DNA of 22,087 nt, from contig JAGGXG010000058.1 of NCBI GenBank assembly GCA_021163175.1, positions 1 through 22,087 of the forward strand. The letters are read 5' to 3'. The position numbers and the translations under genes are program-made. Below, piece by piece: positions 1 through 7,244 of the stretch. Position 1 is the stretch's first letter, and every line of letters begins with the position of its first letter. Source of the stretch: Thermoplasmata archaeon (GTDB lineage Archaea > Thermoplasmatota > E2 > UBA202 > JdFR-43). Under the pieces are notes generated by a model. The model searched no databases, had not been told where the DNA came from, and saw nothing but the letters and a program-made list of their open reading frames with translations.

Positions 1-309
1 AGAAGTTATCTTGAAGCAATGAGATTTCTGAAAAAAATTAAAAGAGTGTGTAAAGGGGAAATGCCTAGAGTATTTATAGACGGAGGGAAATGGTATCCAT
101 GGGCTTTACAAAGAATGGGTTTTGATAAATATACAGTGATTAAATTTGGCCCAAGAAGTGCTATTGAAAGATTTTTTGGAAACGTTGAATATGGTAGGAA
201 ATTTTGGAATGCTTTTCATGGAAAATATTCAATAGAAAGCATGCGAAATTGGATAGAAGCATTTGCTGGGTTTAGAAATTTCTATAAAAATTTGGAGGTG
301 TTAAGTTGA
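1..309 (+). CDS. IS6-like transposase, C-terminal fragment (5' end outside window)
   Basis: The reading frame is open from base 1, so this is the 3' part of a longer gene and the ATG at 19 is probably internal. The visible residues carry the second half of a DDE transposase fold: VFIDGGKWYPWAL, whose Asp is the expected second catalytic acid, then RSAIERFFGNVEYGRKFWNAF, whose Glu is the expected third, followed by a basic and aromatic tail. This matches archaeal IS6-type transposases. The first catalytic Asp lies upstream of the window, so intactness cannot be judged. The gene ends with TGA, and only 37 bases separate it from the next ORF. No inverted repeat can be paired because the left end of the element is not visible. 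Confidence 0.75.
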   Translation, partial: RSYLEAMRFLKKIKRVCKGEMPRVFIDGGKWYPWALQRMGFDKYTVIKFGPRSAIERFFGNVEYGRKFWNAFHGKYSIESMRNWIEAFAGFRNFYKNLEVLS

Positions 310-346
310 TGGTCTCTACGCCATTTCACAAAAAATATATATTGAA

Positions 347-1717
347 ATGAATTTAAAGGAAGTGAAAAAATTCATTGTGGTAGCGATATCAATATTGCTT
401 CTCCTGCCATCTTCCCTTCAATCAAAAAATTTTGGTGAGGAAACAAAGCTTCCATCCAAGCAGGATATCATCGGATTTTTAAATGCAATCCAGCAAAAGA
501 GCAAAAAATTTTTTTCTGGAAAAGGGAACATAGCCCAGGATTTGGTTTTGTTTTCTGGCGATATGAAAAATGCTTCATTGCTGGATGCATTGGAAAAATT
601 TTATGAAATAAACGGCATAAATTATGATGCTTCTTCGATTCAATCATTTTTGAATGAAAGCAACATGCCAGAGGATGTGCAAAATTCGATTGCCTTACTT
701 CTGTACACATATATCAATGCTTCAATGAATCCAAATAAGGTTGAGGCTGCTTTTTTGATTGCATATGCCATAAGAGAAACAGGCTACTATTTGAATAGAT
801 TCATGCTAAATGAAACAATTTTTGGACCATATGGAAAAATTGCATTTGGAGGAAAGCATGATGATAGTTATTCAAATTATTCATTTGTGATCGATTTTGA
901 TGGCAATGATGAATATCAAAAATGCCTTTTCATTGTTGATTTGAAAGGAGATGATAAATACATTGAAATGGTTGCAATAAATGAGACGTGCATCACAATA
1001 GATGAGGATGGAAACGATGCATACACCAATGCATGCTATTCCATCAATGGAAGCTACTATCTATTCGACTTGGATGGCAACGATGTCTATGCCCAGAAGA
1101 TATGCTCCTCATATGAAGATGGCTATTCCTTCCTGTTCGATTTCAATGGCAACGATGTCTACAGGGGCATGAATGAAACGCAGGCTTTTTCCCGTGATTC
1201 CATCTCCATATTGATTGATTTCAATGGCGACGACCGCTACTACGGCAACGACTACTGCCAGGCGAGCAGCGTGGGCGGCGACGCCGTCCTTGTTGATTTT
1301 GCTGGTTCCGATATGTTCATCGCTGCCAACAGAAGCCAGGCTTATGCCACAGGAGAGGGCATTCAATCAGTAAAGGGATTTGCCATACTCGTAAATTTTG
1401 CAGGCTCGGACATGTATGTCGCTGCCAACTACTCGCAGGGATATGCAAGCAGCTTTGGATTCGCTTTACTCCTTGATTTTCTTGGAGATGATTCCTATAG
1501 CTCGAGGACATTTTCTCAAGCTTCATCAACTGCAATGGGAGCAGCTGCATTTATTGATGGTGATGGATTAAATAAATTCAGGCATGGGAACTTTTGCCAG
1601 GGCTACATGCTTGGAGGACTCTCTCTATTCATGAATAACTTTGAAATGAACGGGAATGAAAAATTACTTGAGATGATAAATAAATTAGATTTCAATTTTG
1701 GCAATCTCTTTGGATAA
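347..1717 (+). CDS. Secreted protein with tandem DxxG[ND]Dx[YF] repeats, predicted beta-helix
   Basis: I do not recognise a named family. An N-terminal signal peptide (basic start, hydrophobic residues 8-22) suggests export. Residues 30-165 look helical. From residue 183 to 411 an acidic motif recurs ten times, for example DFDGNDEY, DLKGDDKY, DLDGNDVY, DFNGDDRY, NFAGSDMY and DFLGDDSY, spaced 15-33 residues. Later repeats add a second block of the SQGY or CQAS type. The regular spacing and Asp/Gly turns suggest a stacked beta-solenoid, possibly Ca-binding. Many N-x-S/T sites are present. The start is uncertain: ATG at 347 is annotated, but a TATA-like stretch at 333-343 lies about 24 nt before an in-frame GTG at 362, which would give a compact signal peptide and a leaderless mRNA. 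The 3' end overlaps convergent purB by 33 bases. Third positions turn GC-rich around 1220-1290. Confidence 0.75.
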   Translation: MNLKEVKKFIVVAISILLLLPSSLQSKNFGEETKLPSKQDIIGFLNAIQQKSKKFFSGKGNIAQDLVLFSGDMKNASLLDALEKFYEINGINYDASSIQSFLNESNMPEDVQNSIALLLYTYINASMNPNKVEAAFLIAYAIRETGYYLNRFMLNETIFGPYGKIAFGGKHDDSYSNYSFVIDFDGNDEYQKCLFIVDLKGDDKYIEMVAINETCITIDEDGNDAYTNACYSINGSYYLFDLDGNDVYAQKICSSYEDGYSFLFDFNGNDVYRGMNETQAFSRDSISILIDFNGDDRYYGNDYCQASSVGGDAVLVDFAGSDMFIAANRSQAYATGEGIQSVKGFAILVNFAGSDMYVAANYSQGYASSFGFALLLDFLGDDSYSSRTFSQASSTAMGAAAFIDGDGLNKFRHGNFCQGYMLGGLSLFMNNFEMNGNEKLLEMINKLDFNFGNLFG

Positions 1718-3025
1718 CTTTTCTGTAACAATGTCAACGATTTCTTTTGCTTTTCCAATGTAGTTTTCTGGATCGAATAATTCATCCAGATTCAATTTTT
1801 CTCCCCATCCTTCTCTTTTCAAAATCTCTTTTAAATGTATGTTCTTTTCTTTTGCTTCCATTGAATAACGCCTCATCAATTCATGGGCTTCCTGCCTGCT
1901 CATTCCGAGCGATACCATTTTTATCATCACCGCCTCAGCCATTGGCAATCCATTGCTTCTCTCTATATTTTCTCTCATCTTCTCCGGATAAACAACGAGG
2001 CGGGAGAAAACATTCTTCATTTTATATACAATCCAGTCTGTAAGAACGATTGCATGAGGAATTATAAAACGCTCGCTTGAAGAATTTGTCAAATCGCGTT
2101 CATGCCACTGTATGGCATTTTCCCATGCTGGCAACAGGTTGCTTCTCACAACGCGGGCAAGACCGCATATCTGCTCGCATGTTATCGGATTTCTTTTATG
2201 GGGCATCGTTGAAGAGCCAACTTGCTTTTCCTCAAAAAATTCCTCAACTTCTCCAATCTCACTCCTCTGCAAATTTCTGATTTCAGTGGCAAATTTTTCC
2301 ATGCTTGCAGCAACATTTGAAAGAAAAGAAAAAAGGCATATGTAGCGGTCTCTCCCAACTATTTGCGTGGATGGCATCTCTGCCTTCAGCCCAAGATTTT
2401 TCATAACGAGGTTTTGCAACTCGAAAAATGAGTCGCCGAAGGCGGCGCCCGTGCCGACGGCGCCCGCCATTTTTCCATAGCTTATCTCCTCCATTACATT
2501 TTCGAGTCTCTTCAAATGGCGAAATGTTTCAGAGGCGAAAACAGCCATTTTAAGGCCAAAGGTTATTGGCAACGCATGCTGCCCATGTGTTCGTCCCAGC
2601 ATTATGGTATTGCGGTGCTTTCTTGCAAGTTCAATCAAAATTTTTAAAAGCTCAACAAGCTCTTTTTTAATTATACATAATGCATCTTTAAACTGCAGAG
2701 CATTTGCAGTATCAACGATATCATAGGATGTTGCTCCAAGATGAACATATTTTCCATATTCACATTTTTCCGCCAGAGCCTTAACCATGGCCATAACGTC
2801 ATGATGAATCTCTTTTTCAATCTCCTTAACTCTTTCAAGCTTCACATAATCCAGATTTGCTTTTGATGCAATTTCCTCTCCAGCTTCCTTTGGAATGTTT
2901 CCTATGGCGGCATGAGCTTTAGCAAGCTCTCCCTCAACCCGCAACCAATACGCAAGTCTGCTTTCCTCACTAAATATCTTTTTAATTTCTTCCCTTCCGT
3001 ACCTAAAATCGAGGGGGCAAATCAT
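1685..3025 (-). CDS. purB: Adenylosuccinate lyase
   Basis: It cleaves SAICAR to AICAR plus fumarate, and adenylosuccinate to AMP plus fumarate, in cytoplasmic purine synthesis. The protein of about 446 residues is normal length for the family. Numbered from the ATG at 3025, it has the superfamily signature GSSTMPHKRNP at 270-280 (catalytic Ser loop), LGRTHGQHALP around the general acid/base His147, and the LGATSYDIVDTA segment around 97-108. The frame stays open upstream to 3079, but the ATG at 3025 begins with MICPLDFRYG, typical of PurB, and lies about 22 nt downstream of a strong TATA element (3041-3052), which fits a leaderless transcript. It is monocistronic as seen here: a divergent NERD gene lies upstream and a convergent secreted-protein gene overlaps its 3' end. 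Confidence 0.95.
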   Translation of the reverse strand: MICPLDFRYGREEIKKIFSEESRLAYWLRVEGELAKAHAAIGNIPKEAGEEIASKANLDYVKLERVKEIEKEIHHDVMAMVKALAEKCEYGKYVHLGATSYDIVDTANALQFKDALCIIKKELVELLKILIELARKHRNTIMLGRTHGQHALPITFGLKMAVFASETFRHLKRLENVMEEISYGKMAGAVGTGAAFGDSFFELQNLVMKNLGLKAEMPSTQIVGRDRYICLFSFLSNVAASMEKFATEIRNLQRSEIGEVEEFFEEKQVGSSTMPHKRNPITCEQICGLARVVRSNLLPAWENAIQWHERDLTNSSSERFIIPHAIVLTDWIVYKMKNVFSRLVVYPEKMRENIERSNGLPMAEAVMIKMVSLGMSRQEAHELMRRYSMEAKEKNIHLKEILKREGWGEKLNLDELFDPENYIGKAKEIVDIVTEKLSKEIAKIEI

Positions 3026-3040
3026 GAAAAAATAACGCCC

Positions 3041-3052
3041 AGATATATAAAG
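3041..3052. promoter_or_regulatory. Shared, near-symmetric TATA element between purB and NERD gene
   Basis: The bases AGATATATAAAG contain a symmetric TATATA core. Its centre (about 3047) is about 22 nt from the purB ATG (3025, minus strand) and about 26 nt from the NERD ATG (3073, plus strand), both right for archaeal leaderless transcripts. On the minus strand the upstream flank GAAATTT resembles a BRE; the plus-strand flank (ACGCCC) is weaker. Only 47 bases separate the start codons and no second TATA candidate is apparent, so both genes probably use this element. Confidence 0.6.
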
Positions 3053-3072
3053 AAATTTCTGATAATGTTTCA

Positions 3073-3756
3073 ATGGCAAAAATTCTGAAGAAAAGAGGAA
3101 GTTATCTTGAAGAAAATGCGAAGAAAAATATTAAACTCTCTCTCGCATTTATATTGCCCGGGTTTATATTCATTATTGCATCTTTTTACATTGGTATTCT
3201 ATGCATTGCATCCATTCTTTCCTTTTTAGTTTCTTTATTCTTCTTTAAGAAGTTTAGCCAATTTAAAAAGGGATTTGAGGAGGAAAACTTGATTATAAAT
3301 TATTTGAGAAATTCTTTGGATGATTCATATTATTTGATAAACGATATAAGGTTATCTCCACACGAGAATATAGATCATATCGTTATAGGACCGACGGGTG
3401 TATTCGTTATTGAAACCAAAAATTATGAAGGAGAAATTGTATGCAATAAAGATGTATGGGTAATAAGGTATTATGCAGGGGGAGAGATAAAAGATTACAC
3501 AATTAAAAGTCCAACAAAACAAGTAAAAAGAAATGCTTTAAAAGTAAAAAAGACGTTGGAAGAGATAAACTTAGATATATGGATTAATGCAATTGTTGTG
3601 TTTACAAGCAATAACGCCATACTCCATCTAAAAGATTGTTCTGTACCAATATTAAAAATAAGCGAACTAAGCGAATATATTAAAAGTAAAAGAAAAATGT
3701 TACCTCCTCAACAAGTAAAAACGATTGGAAGATTTATTTTGAAGAAAAGTTTTTAG
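3073..3756 (+). CDS. Membrane-anchored NERD-domain nuclease-like protein
   Basis: Residues about 21-59 form two closely spaced hydrophobic helices, suggesting an N-terminal membrane hairpin with the rest cytoplasmic. Residues about 68-185 match a NERD (nuclease-related) domain: a GFEEEN start, then NIDHIVIGPTGVFVIETKNYEGEI, giving the PD-(D/E)xK-type pattern D101 ... E114-x-K116. NERD domains are presumed DNA-processing or restriction-like nucleases, but substrates are rarely known and none can be assigned here. The ATG at 3073 is about 26 nt downstream of the shared TATA. The 3' end overlaps the convergent alkyltransferase-endonuclease V gene by 23 bases. A mobile-DNA defence role is possible, but nothing adjacent supports it. 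Confidence 0.8.
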   Translation: MAKILKKRGSYLEENAKKNIKLSLAFILPGFIFIIASFYIGILCIASILSFLVSLFFFKKFSQFKKGFEEENLIINYLRNSLDDSYYLINDIRLSPHENIDHIVIGPTGVFVIETKNYEGEIVCNKDVWVIRYYAGGEIKDYTIKSPTKQVKRNALKVKKTLEEINLDIWINAIVVFTSNNAILHLKDCSVPILKISELSEYIKSKRKMLPPQQVKTIGRFILKKSF

Positions 3757-4642
3757 ATTCGCTTTTTCTCCTTGCTTCATTCGCAAGTATATGTGCAATC
3801 CTTATTGGCTCTGGAATACTATATTTCATGAATTTCCTGGTTATTTCATATGCTTTTTCAACATCTATTTTATTTCCTGGTGAGACAAAAATTTTTCCAA
3901 GCTTCTTCCCAACTTTCCTTTCCCCAATGAAAACATCATTTTTTATAACATCTCCAAGTAGTAATTTTTTAGCTACTCCTATGGTTGCAATATTGTTCAC
4001 AACTCCAAAATGGCACGCCAGCCCAAAAAAGCGAGGATGCAGCAAGCCATTGCCATCTACCATAACAAGGCTTGGCCCCTCACCTTCTATCAATTCATTC
4101 AATACTGGCAATTCACGATATGCAAGATATGTTGGAATATATGGGAATGTTACTTTCTTTTTCACAATCTTTTTCTTAACGATGTTTCCATTTTTATCAA
4201 ATTCAACATACGCTCCATATGCATATTTCCTGCTATATGAAACATCCACACCAGCTATTCTATTCACTTCAACGTCGCCTCCTGTAATAACTTTTTTCCT
4301 TAATTTTTCCTGCTCTTCCCTGAGTTTTTTCAATGGATAGCTGGTTTTGAAATCATCAAAAAAATATTTTTTCAGATCTATTCTTCCATTTTTTATCTCG
4401 ATTCCATCCTTTTTAAGCAATTCAATCTTTTTTTCCACACCTGAAGCGTATCCTCCAATCCTTCCATCTGAATGAATGACGCGATAACATGGCACTTCTT
4501 TGTAAGGATTTTGATTCAACATTATCCCAACTGCACGAGAAGCTATTTTATCTCCCAAAGCTATGGCTATGGCTCCATATGTAGATACTTTTCCGCGAGG
4601 AATCTGCTTTGTCAGCTCATAAGTTTCTTCATACAAATCCAT
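3734..4642 (-). CDS. Bifunctional O6-alkylguanine-DNA alkyltransferase / endonuclease V
   Basis: This is a two-domain DNA repair fusion. Residues 1-90 form the DNA-binding and active-site half of an alkyltransferase: the RGKVSTYGAIA helix, ASRAVG with the Arg finger at R36, and PCYRVIHSDGRIGGY with acceptor Cys52. Residues about 100-302 are endonuclease V, which cuts near deoxyinosine: GVDVSY (D133), YRELP (E177), MVDGNGLLHPR (D196), GVAKK, and PEPIRIAHILANEA, whose His matches the final metal-site position in some EndoV. A bifunctional enzyme of this kind has been characterised from Ferroplasma acidarmanus. The usual PCHR is PCYR here, and the alkyltransferase N-terminal domain is absent. 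The ATG at 4642 begins one base after the hutH stop; a TTG at 4654 is in frame but less likely. Confidence 0.92.
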   Translation of the reverse strand: MDLYEETYELTKQIPRGKVSTYGAIAIALGDKIASRAVGIMLNQNPYKEVPCYRVIHSDGRIGGYASGVEKKIELLKKDGIEIKNGRIDLKKYFFDDFKTSYPLKKLREEQEKLRKKVITGGDVEVNRIAGVDVSYSRKYAYGAYVEFDKNGNIVKKKIVKKKVTFPYIPTYLAYRELPVLNELIEGEGPSLVMVDGNGLLHPRFFGLACHFGVVNNIATIGVAKKLLLGDVIKNDVFIGERKVGKKLGKIFVSPGNKIDVEKAYEITRKFMKYSIPEPIRIAHILANEARRKSESKNFSSK

Positions 4643-4643
4643 T

Positions 4644-6155
4644 TTAAATGTCAATTTTTACAATTTTTTCAACTTCTTTCAATATGCTTCCATCATGAAC
4701 CAATTTTGCCACTTTTTCTATCTCGCCATACATAGGTCTATCTTCATGTAGCTCTTTAACATTTTTTCTTATCGCTTCATATGCTTTATGAATTGCAGGA
4801 GAAGGCTCCTCATTTATGAATTCCAATGCCTGGCTTGCTGTTATGAATTCAATTGCAATTACCTTCTCGCTATTTCTCAAAATTTGCAATGCTTTTCTCG
4901 CCCCAATGCTCCCCATTGATTGATAGTCTTCCTGATTTGCAGACGTCGGAATAGAATCGACACTCGCAGGATAAGCCAAACTTTTATTCTCACTCGTTAA
5001 AGAAGCGGCAACATACTGCAAAATCATCGCTCCAGAATTTATTCCAGGCTTATGACTTAAAAAAGGCGGCAGCATGGAGAGCTTTTCATCTATGAGGCGG
5101 GCTATTCTACGCTCAGAAAAGCTTGCCATCTTTGTCAATACAATGTTGAGCAAGTCTATTGCCATTGCAACAGGCTCACCATGGAAATTTCCGCATGAAA
5201 TTATGCTTTCATCAAAAATCAATGGATTGTCGGTTGCAGAGTTTATTTCAATACTCAAAGTTTTTTCAATGAATTTCAATGAGTCGAGCATTGCCCCAAA
5301 AACCTGTGGCATGCATCGCAGTGTATAGGCATCCTGAACGCGCTGCTCTCCATATTTTTCAATTATTTTGCTACCTTCCGTAAGCTTTGTTAAAATTCTG
5401 GCAATTTTGATTAAACCTTCATATGGTCTGGCTTTTCCTACACCTTCATGGAAAGCTTTGTTTGTTCCTTTCAATGCCTCCAGACTCATTACTCCAGCAA
5501 CCATTGCATTTTTAAGCAGGTTAAAAGAATCATATAAAGCAAGTGTGGCTATGCCTGCCATATATTGTGTGCCATTTATAAGAGCTATCCCTTCCTTTGC
5601 ATCCAGTTCCAATGGCGTCATGCCAATCTTTTCCAAAGCCTCTCTCGCCGGAATAAGCTTACCTTCATAGAATGCTTCGCCTTCTCCAATTAAAGATAAA
5701 GCTACATGGGCAAGGGGAACAAGATCGCCGCTCGCTCCAACAGAGCCCTGAGAGGGCACGAAAGGATAAAACTTTTTGTTCAAAGCTTCTTTCAATTTTT
5801 CCACAACTTCCTGCCTTACCCCTGAATAGCCTTTGAGCAACGAGTTTAGGCGAAGAAGCATCATGGCTCTCGTTATTTCCTCTGGCAGCGCCTCGCCGAC
5901 ACCGCACGCATGGCTTCTTATAAGGTTGTATTGAAGCTTTTTTATCTCGCTTTTCTCTATTCTTACCTTTGCAAGTTCTCCAAAGCCCGTGTTTACCCCA
6001 TATATAGGCTTTTCTTCTTTGAGCAATTTTTCTATTGCATTCCTCGCCTTTTTAACTTTTTCCATGGCTTTTTCATCTATATCAACACTTTCTCCGAACC
6101 TTGCAACTTTTATTACATCCTCTATCTTCAAATTTTCTCCATCCAGGATTATCAT
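4644..6155 (-). CDS. hutH: Histidine ammonia-lyase
   Basis: It converts L-histidine to urocanate and ammonia using a self-made MIO cofactor. The MIO triad Ala141-Ser142-Gly143 sits in GSVGASGDLVPLAH. Other family marks are YGVNTGFG (catalytic Tyr52), RSHACGVGEAL (the Ser-His pair typical of HAL rather than PAL/TAL), QDAYTLRCMPQVFGA, ATDNPL, CGNFHGEPVA and QED at 408-410. The usual QEDHVSMG reads QEDYQSMG here, a local deviation near the substrate pocket. At 503 residues it is normal length. The ATG overlaps the TGA of the preceding gene by four bases (ATGA), so translation is probably coupled. No other histidine-degradation genes (hutU, hutI) occur in the window, and it sits in an informational-gene operon instead. 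Confidence 0.92.
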   Translation of the reverse strand: MIILDGENLKIEDVIKVARFGESVDIDEKAMEKVKKARNAIEKLLKEEKPIYGVNTGFGELAKVRIEKSEIKKLQYNLIRSHACGVGEALPEEITRAMMLLRLNSLLKGYSGVRQEVVEKLKEALNKKFYPFVPSQGSVGASGDLVPLAHVALSLIGEGEAFYEGKLIPAREALEKIGMTPLELDAKEGIALINGTQYMAGIATLALYDSFNLLKNAMVAGVMSLEALKGTNKAFHEGVGKARPYEGLIKIARILTKLTEGSKIIEKYGEQRVQDAYTLRCMPQVFGAMLDSLKFIEKTLSIEINSATDNPLIFDESIISCGNFHGEPVAMAIDLLNIVLTKMASFSERRIARLIDEKLSMLPPFLSHKPGINSGAMILQYVAASLTSENKSLAYPASVDSIPTSANQEDYQSMGSIGARKALQILRNSEKVIAIEFITASQALEFINEEPSPAIHKAYEAIRKNVKELHEDRPMYGEIEKVAKLVHDGSILKEVEKIVKIDI

Positions 6156-6622
6156 AATCTCGCCCTCGCTTTTTCTATGATTCGCTTCATTCTTGCCTGA
6201 AATTTCTCATCATCAAAAATTCTCATGGCTTCCATGCACGTTTCAATACTTTTTTCATATTGTCCCTTCTTATTCAACATTATTATGTATTCCAGCCATG
6301 TTTCCTTTTTATTGTTCCTTGAAATTATCTCCCTGAACAATTTTTCTCCTTTATCGAATTCGCGCATCGAAATCAATTCCTTCATGCAGAATATTTTTAT
6401 ATCCTCGCTATCTTCTTCTGCAAGCTCCTCGATAAATTTCACAAATATGGAAGGATAGTTTCTCTTCAGATCGAGCAACAGCTCATAATGCTGCTGCTTC
6501 ATTTCGTTTAGCATAGAGAACTCTTCTTTCCTTATTTCATCCATATGTCTCGTTACCATATGCTCATATACTTCATCTGGATCAATCTCCTCTCCGCAAT
6601 AGGGACAAATTTCATATTCCAT
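6152..6622 (-). CDS. Small zinc-finger protein with helical (TPR-like) tail
   Basis: Function unknown. The N-terminus has a C2H2-like zinc site: CPYC (C6, C9), then His21 and His26 in YEHMVTRHMDE. The rest is charged and helical. Residues about 85-150 contain the pattern W-L-E-Y ... L-N-K-K-G-Q-Y-E-K-S-I-E-T-C-M-E-A-M, close to a tetratricopeptide hairpin. This suggests an adaptor that binds nucleic acid or a protein through the finger and a partner through the helices. It lies 34 bases after the FtsJ-type gene; those bases include a T-rich stretch about 23 nt before the ATG that could act as an internal promoter. It overlaps hutH by four bases. Confidence 0.75.
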   Translation of the reverse strand: MEYEICPYCGEEIDPDEVYEHMVTRHMDEIRKEEFSMLNEMKQQHYELLLDLKRNYPSIFVKFIEELAEEDSEDIKIFCMKELISMREFDKGEKLFREIISRNNKKETWLEYIIMLNKKGQYEKSIETCMEAMRIFDDEKFQARMKRIIEKARARL

Positions 6623-6656
6623 TTATTCTGGAATCGTTTCCAAATTAAAAAATTAT

Positions 6657-7244
6657 TCATCTCCCGACATATCCTTTTGCAACAATGTATATCTCGCTGC
6701 TCTGCTTTCTGCTGGCTTGTGGCGCATGAGGCTTAACCATTCTGAATCTTTCTCTCACCTTTCGTAAAAATTGCGGATAATCTTCGCCTTCGAAAATTTT
6801 GCATAAAAAGTTTCCGCCTTGCTTCAAAAATTCTTCCGCTATTCTCAGAGCATTCTCGCAGAGCCAAACACTTTTTGCTTGGTCAAGCGTGTAGTTTCCG
6901 CTAATGTTTGGCGATGCATCAGATATAACTGCATCAACTTTGCTAACAATCTGACGAATTTTTTCTATCGTTTCCTCTTTCGTTAAATCCCCCTGTATGA
7001 AAATAACATTGTCGAGCGGTTGCATTGGTTGAATGTCGATAGCTATGACCTTTCCATATCTCGCCGCCATCTGGCTCCAGCCGCCTGGCGACGCCCCTAG
7101 GTCAATAAACACTCCGCCCTTTTTTAAAATGCCATACCTGTTGTTTATCTGAATTAATTTGAAGGAGGAGCGAGCCCTGTAACCCTGTTTTTTCGCTTCC
7201 TTATAATAATAATCTCTTTTCCTTTCCCTATACCATCTTGTCAT
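6657..7244 (-). CDS. rlmE: FtsJ/RlmE-type 23S rRNA 2'-O-ribose methyltransferase
   Basis: A SAM-dependent methyltransferase of the FtsJ/RrmJ family, which methylates the 2'-OH of a uridine in the 23S rRNA A-loop in bacteria; archaeal members are assumed to act on rRNA. Residues 20-32 carry GYRARSSFKLIQI. The SAM-binding loop is DLGASPGGWSQM (48-59). The catalytic tetrad K-D-K-E appears complete: K29, D109 (ISDASPN), K149 (FLCKIFEG) and E184 (SSEIYIVAKG). At 195 residues it is close to the family norm and lacks the C-terminal TRAM domain seen in some archaeal homologues. The start overlaps the TFB stop as ATGA, so the two are probably translated together. Confidence 0.92.
   Translation of the reverse strand: MTRWYRERKRDYYYKEAKKQGYRARSSFKLIQINNRYGILKKGGVFIDLGASPGGWSQMAARYGKVIAIDIQPMQPLDNVIFIQGDLTKEETIEKIRQIVSKVDAVISDASPNISGNYTLDQAKSVWLCENALRIAEEFLKQGGNFLCKIFEGEDYPQFLRKVRERFRMVKPHAPQASRKQSSEIYIVAKGYVGR

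Noticed and set aside
311..330. Possible right terminal inverted repeat of the IS element
   Set aside because: The left end is outside the window, so no pairing can be shown.
2..3112. A 15-base match between positions 2-16 and 3098-3112
   Set aside because: Both encode Ser-Tyr-Leu-Glu in unrelated proteins and the match does not extend, so it is probably chance rather than an IS target or repeat.
3828..4340. Plus-strand ORF of 170 codons
   Set aside because: It is antisense to the alkyltransferase-endonuclease V gene and reads as a Phe/Ser/Thr-rich shadow of its Lys/Glu-rich codons.
4643..4654. Upstream TTG start for the alkyltransferase-endonuclease V fusion
   Set aside because: The ATG at 4642 directly follows the hutH stop and gives a normal N-terminus; the four extra residues add nothing conserved.
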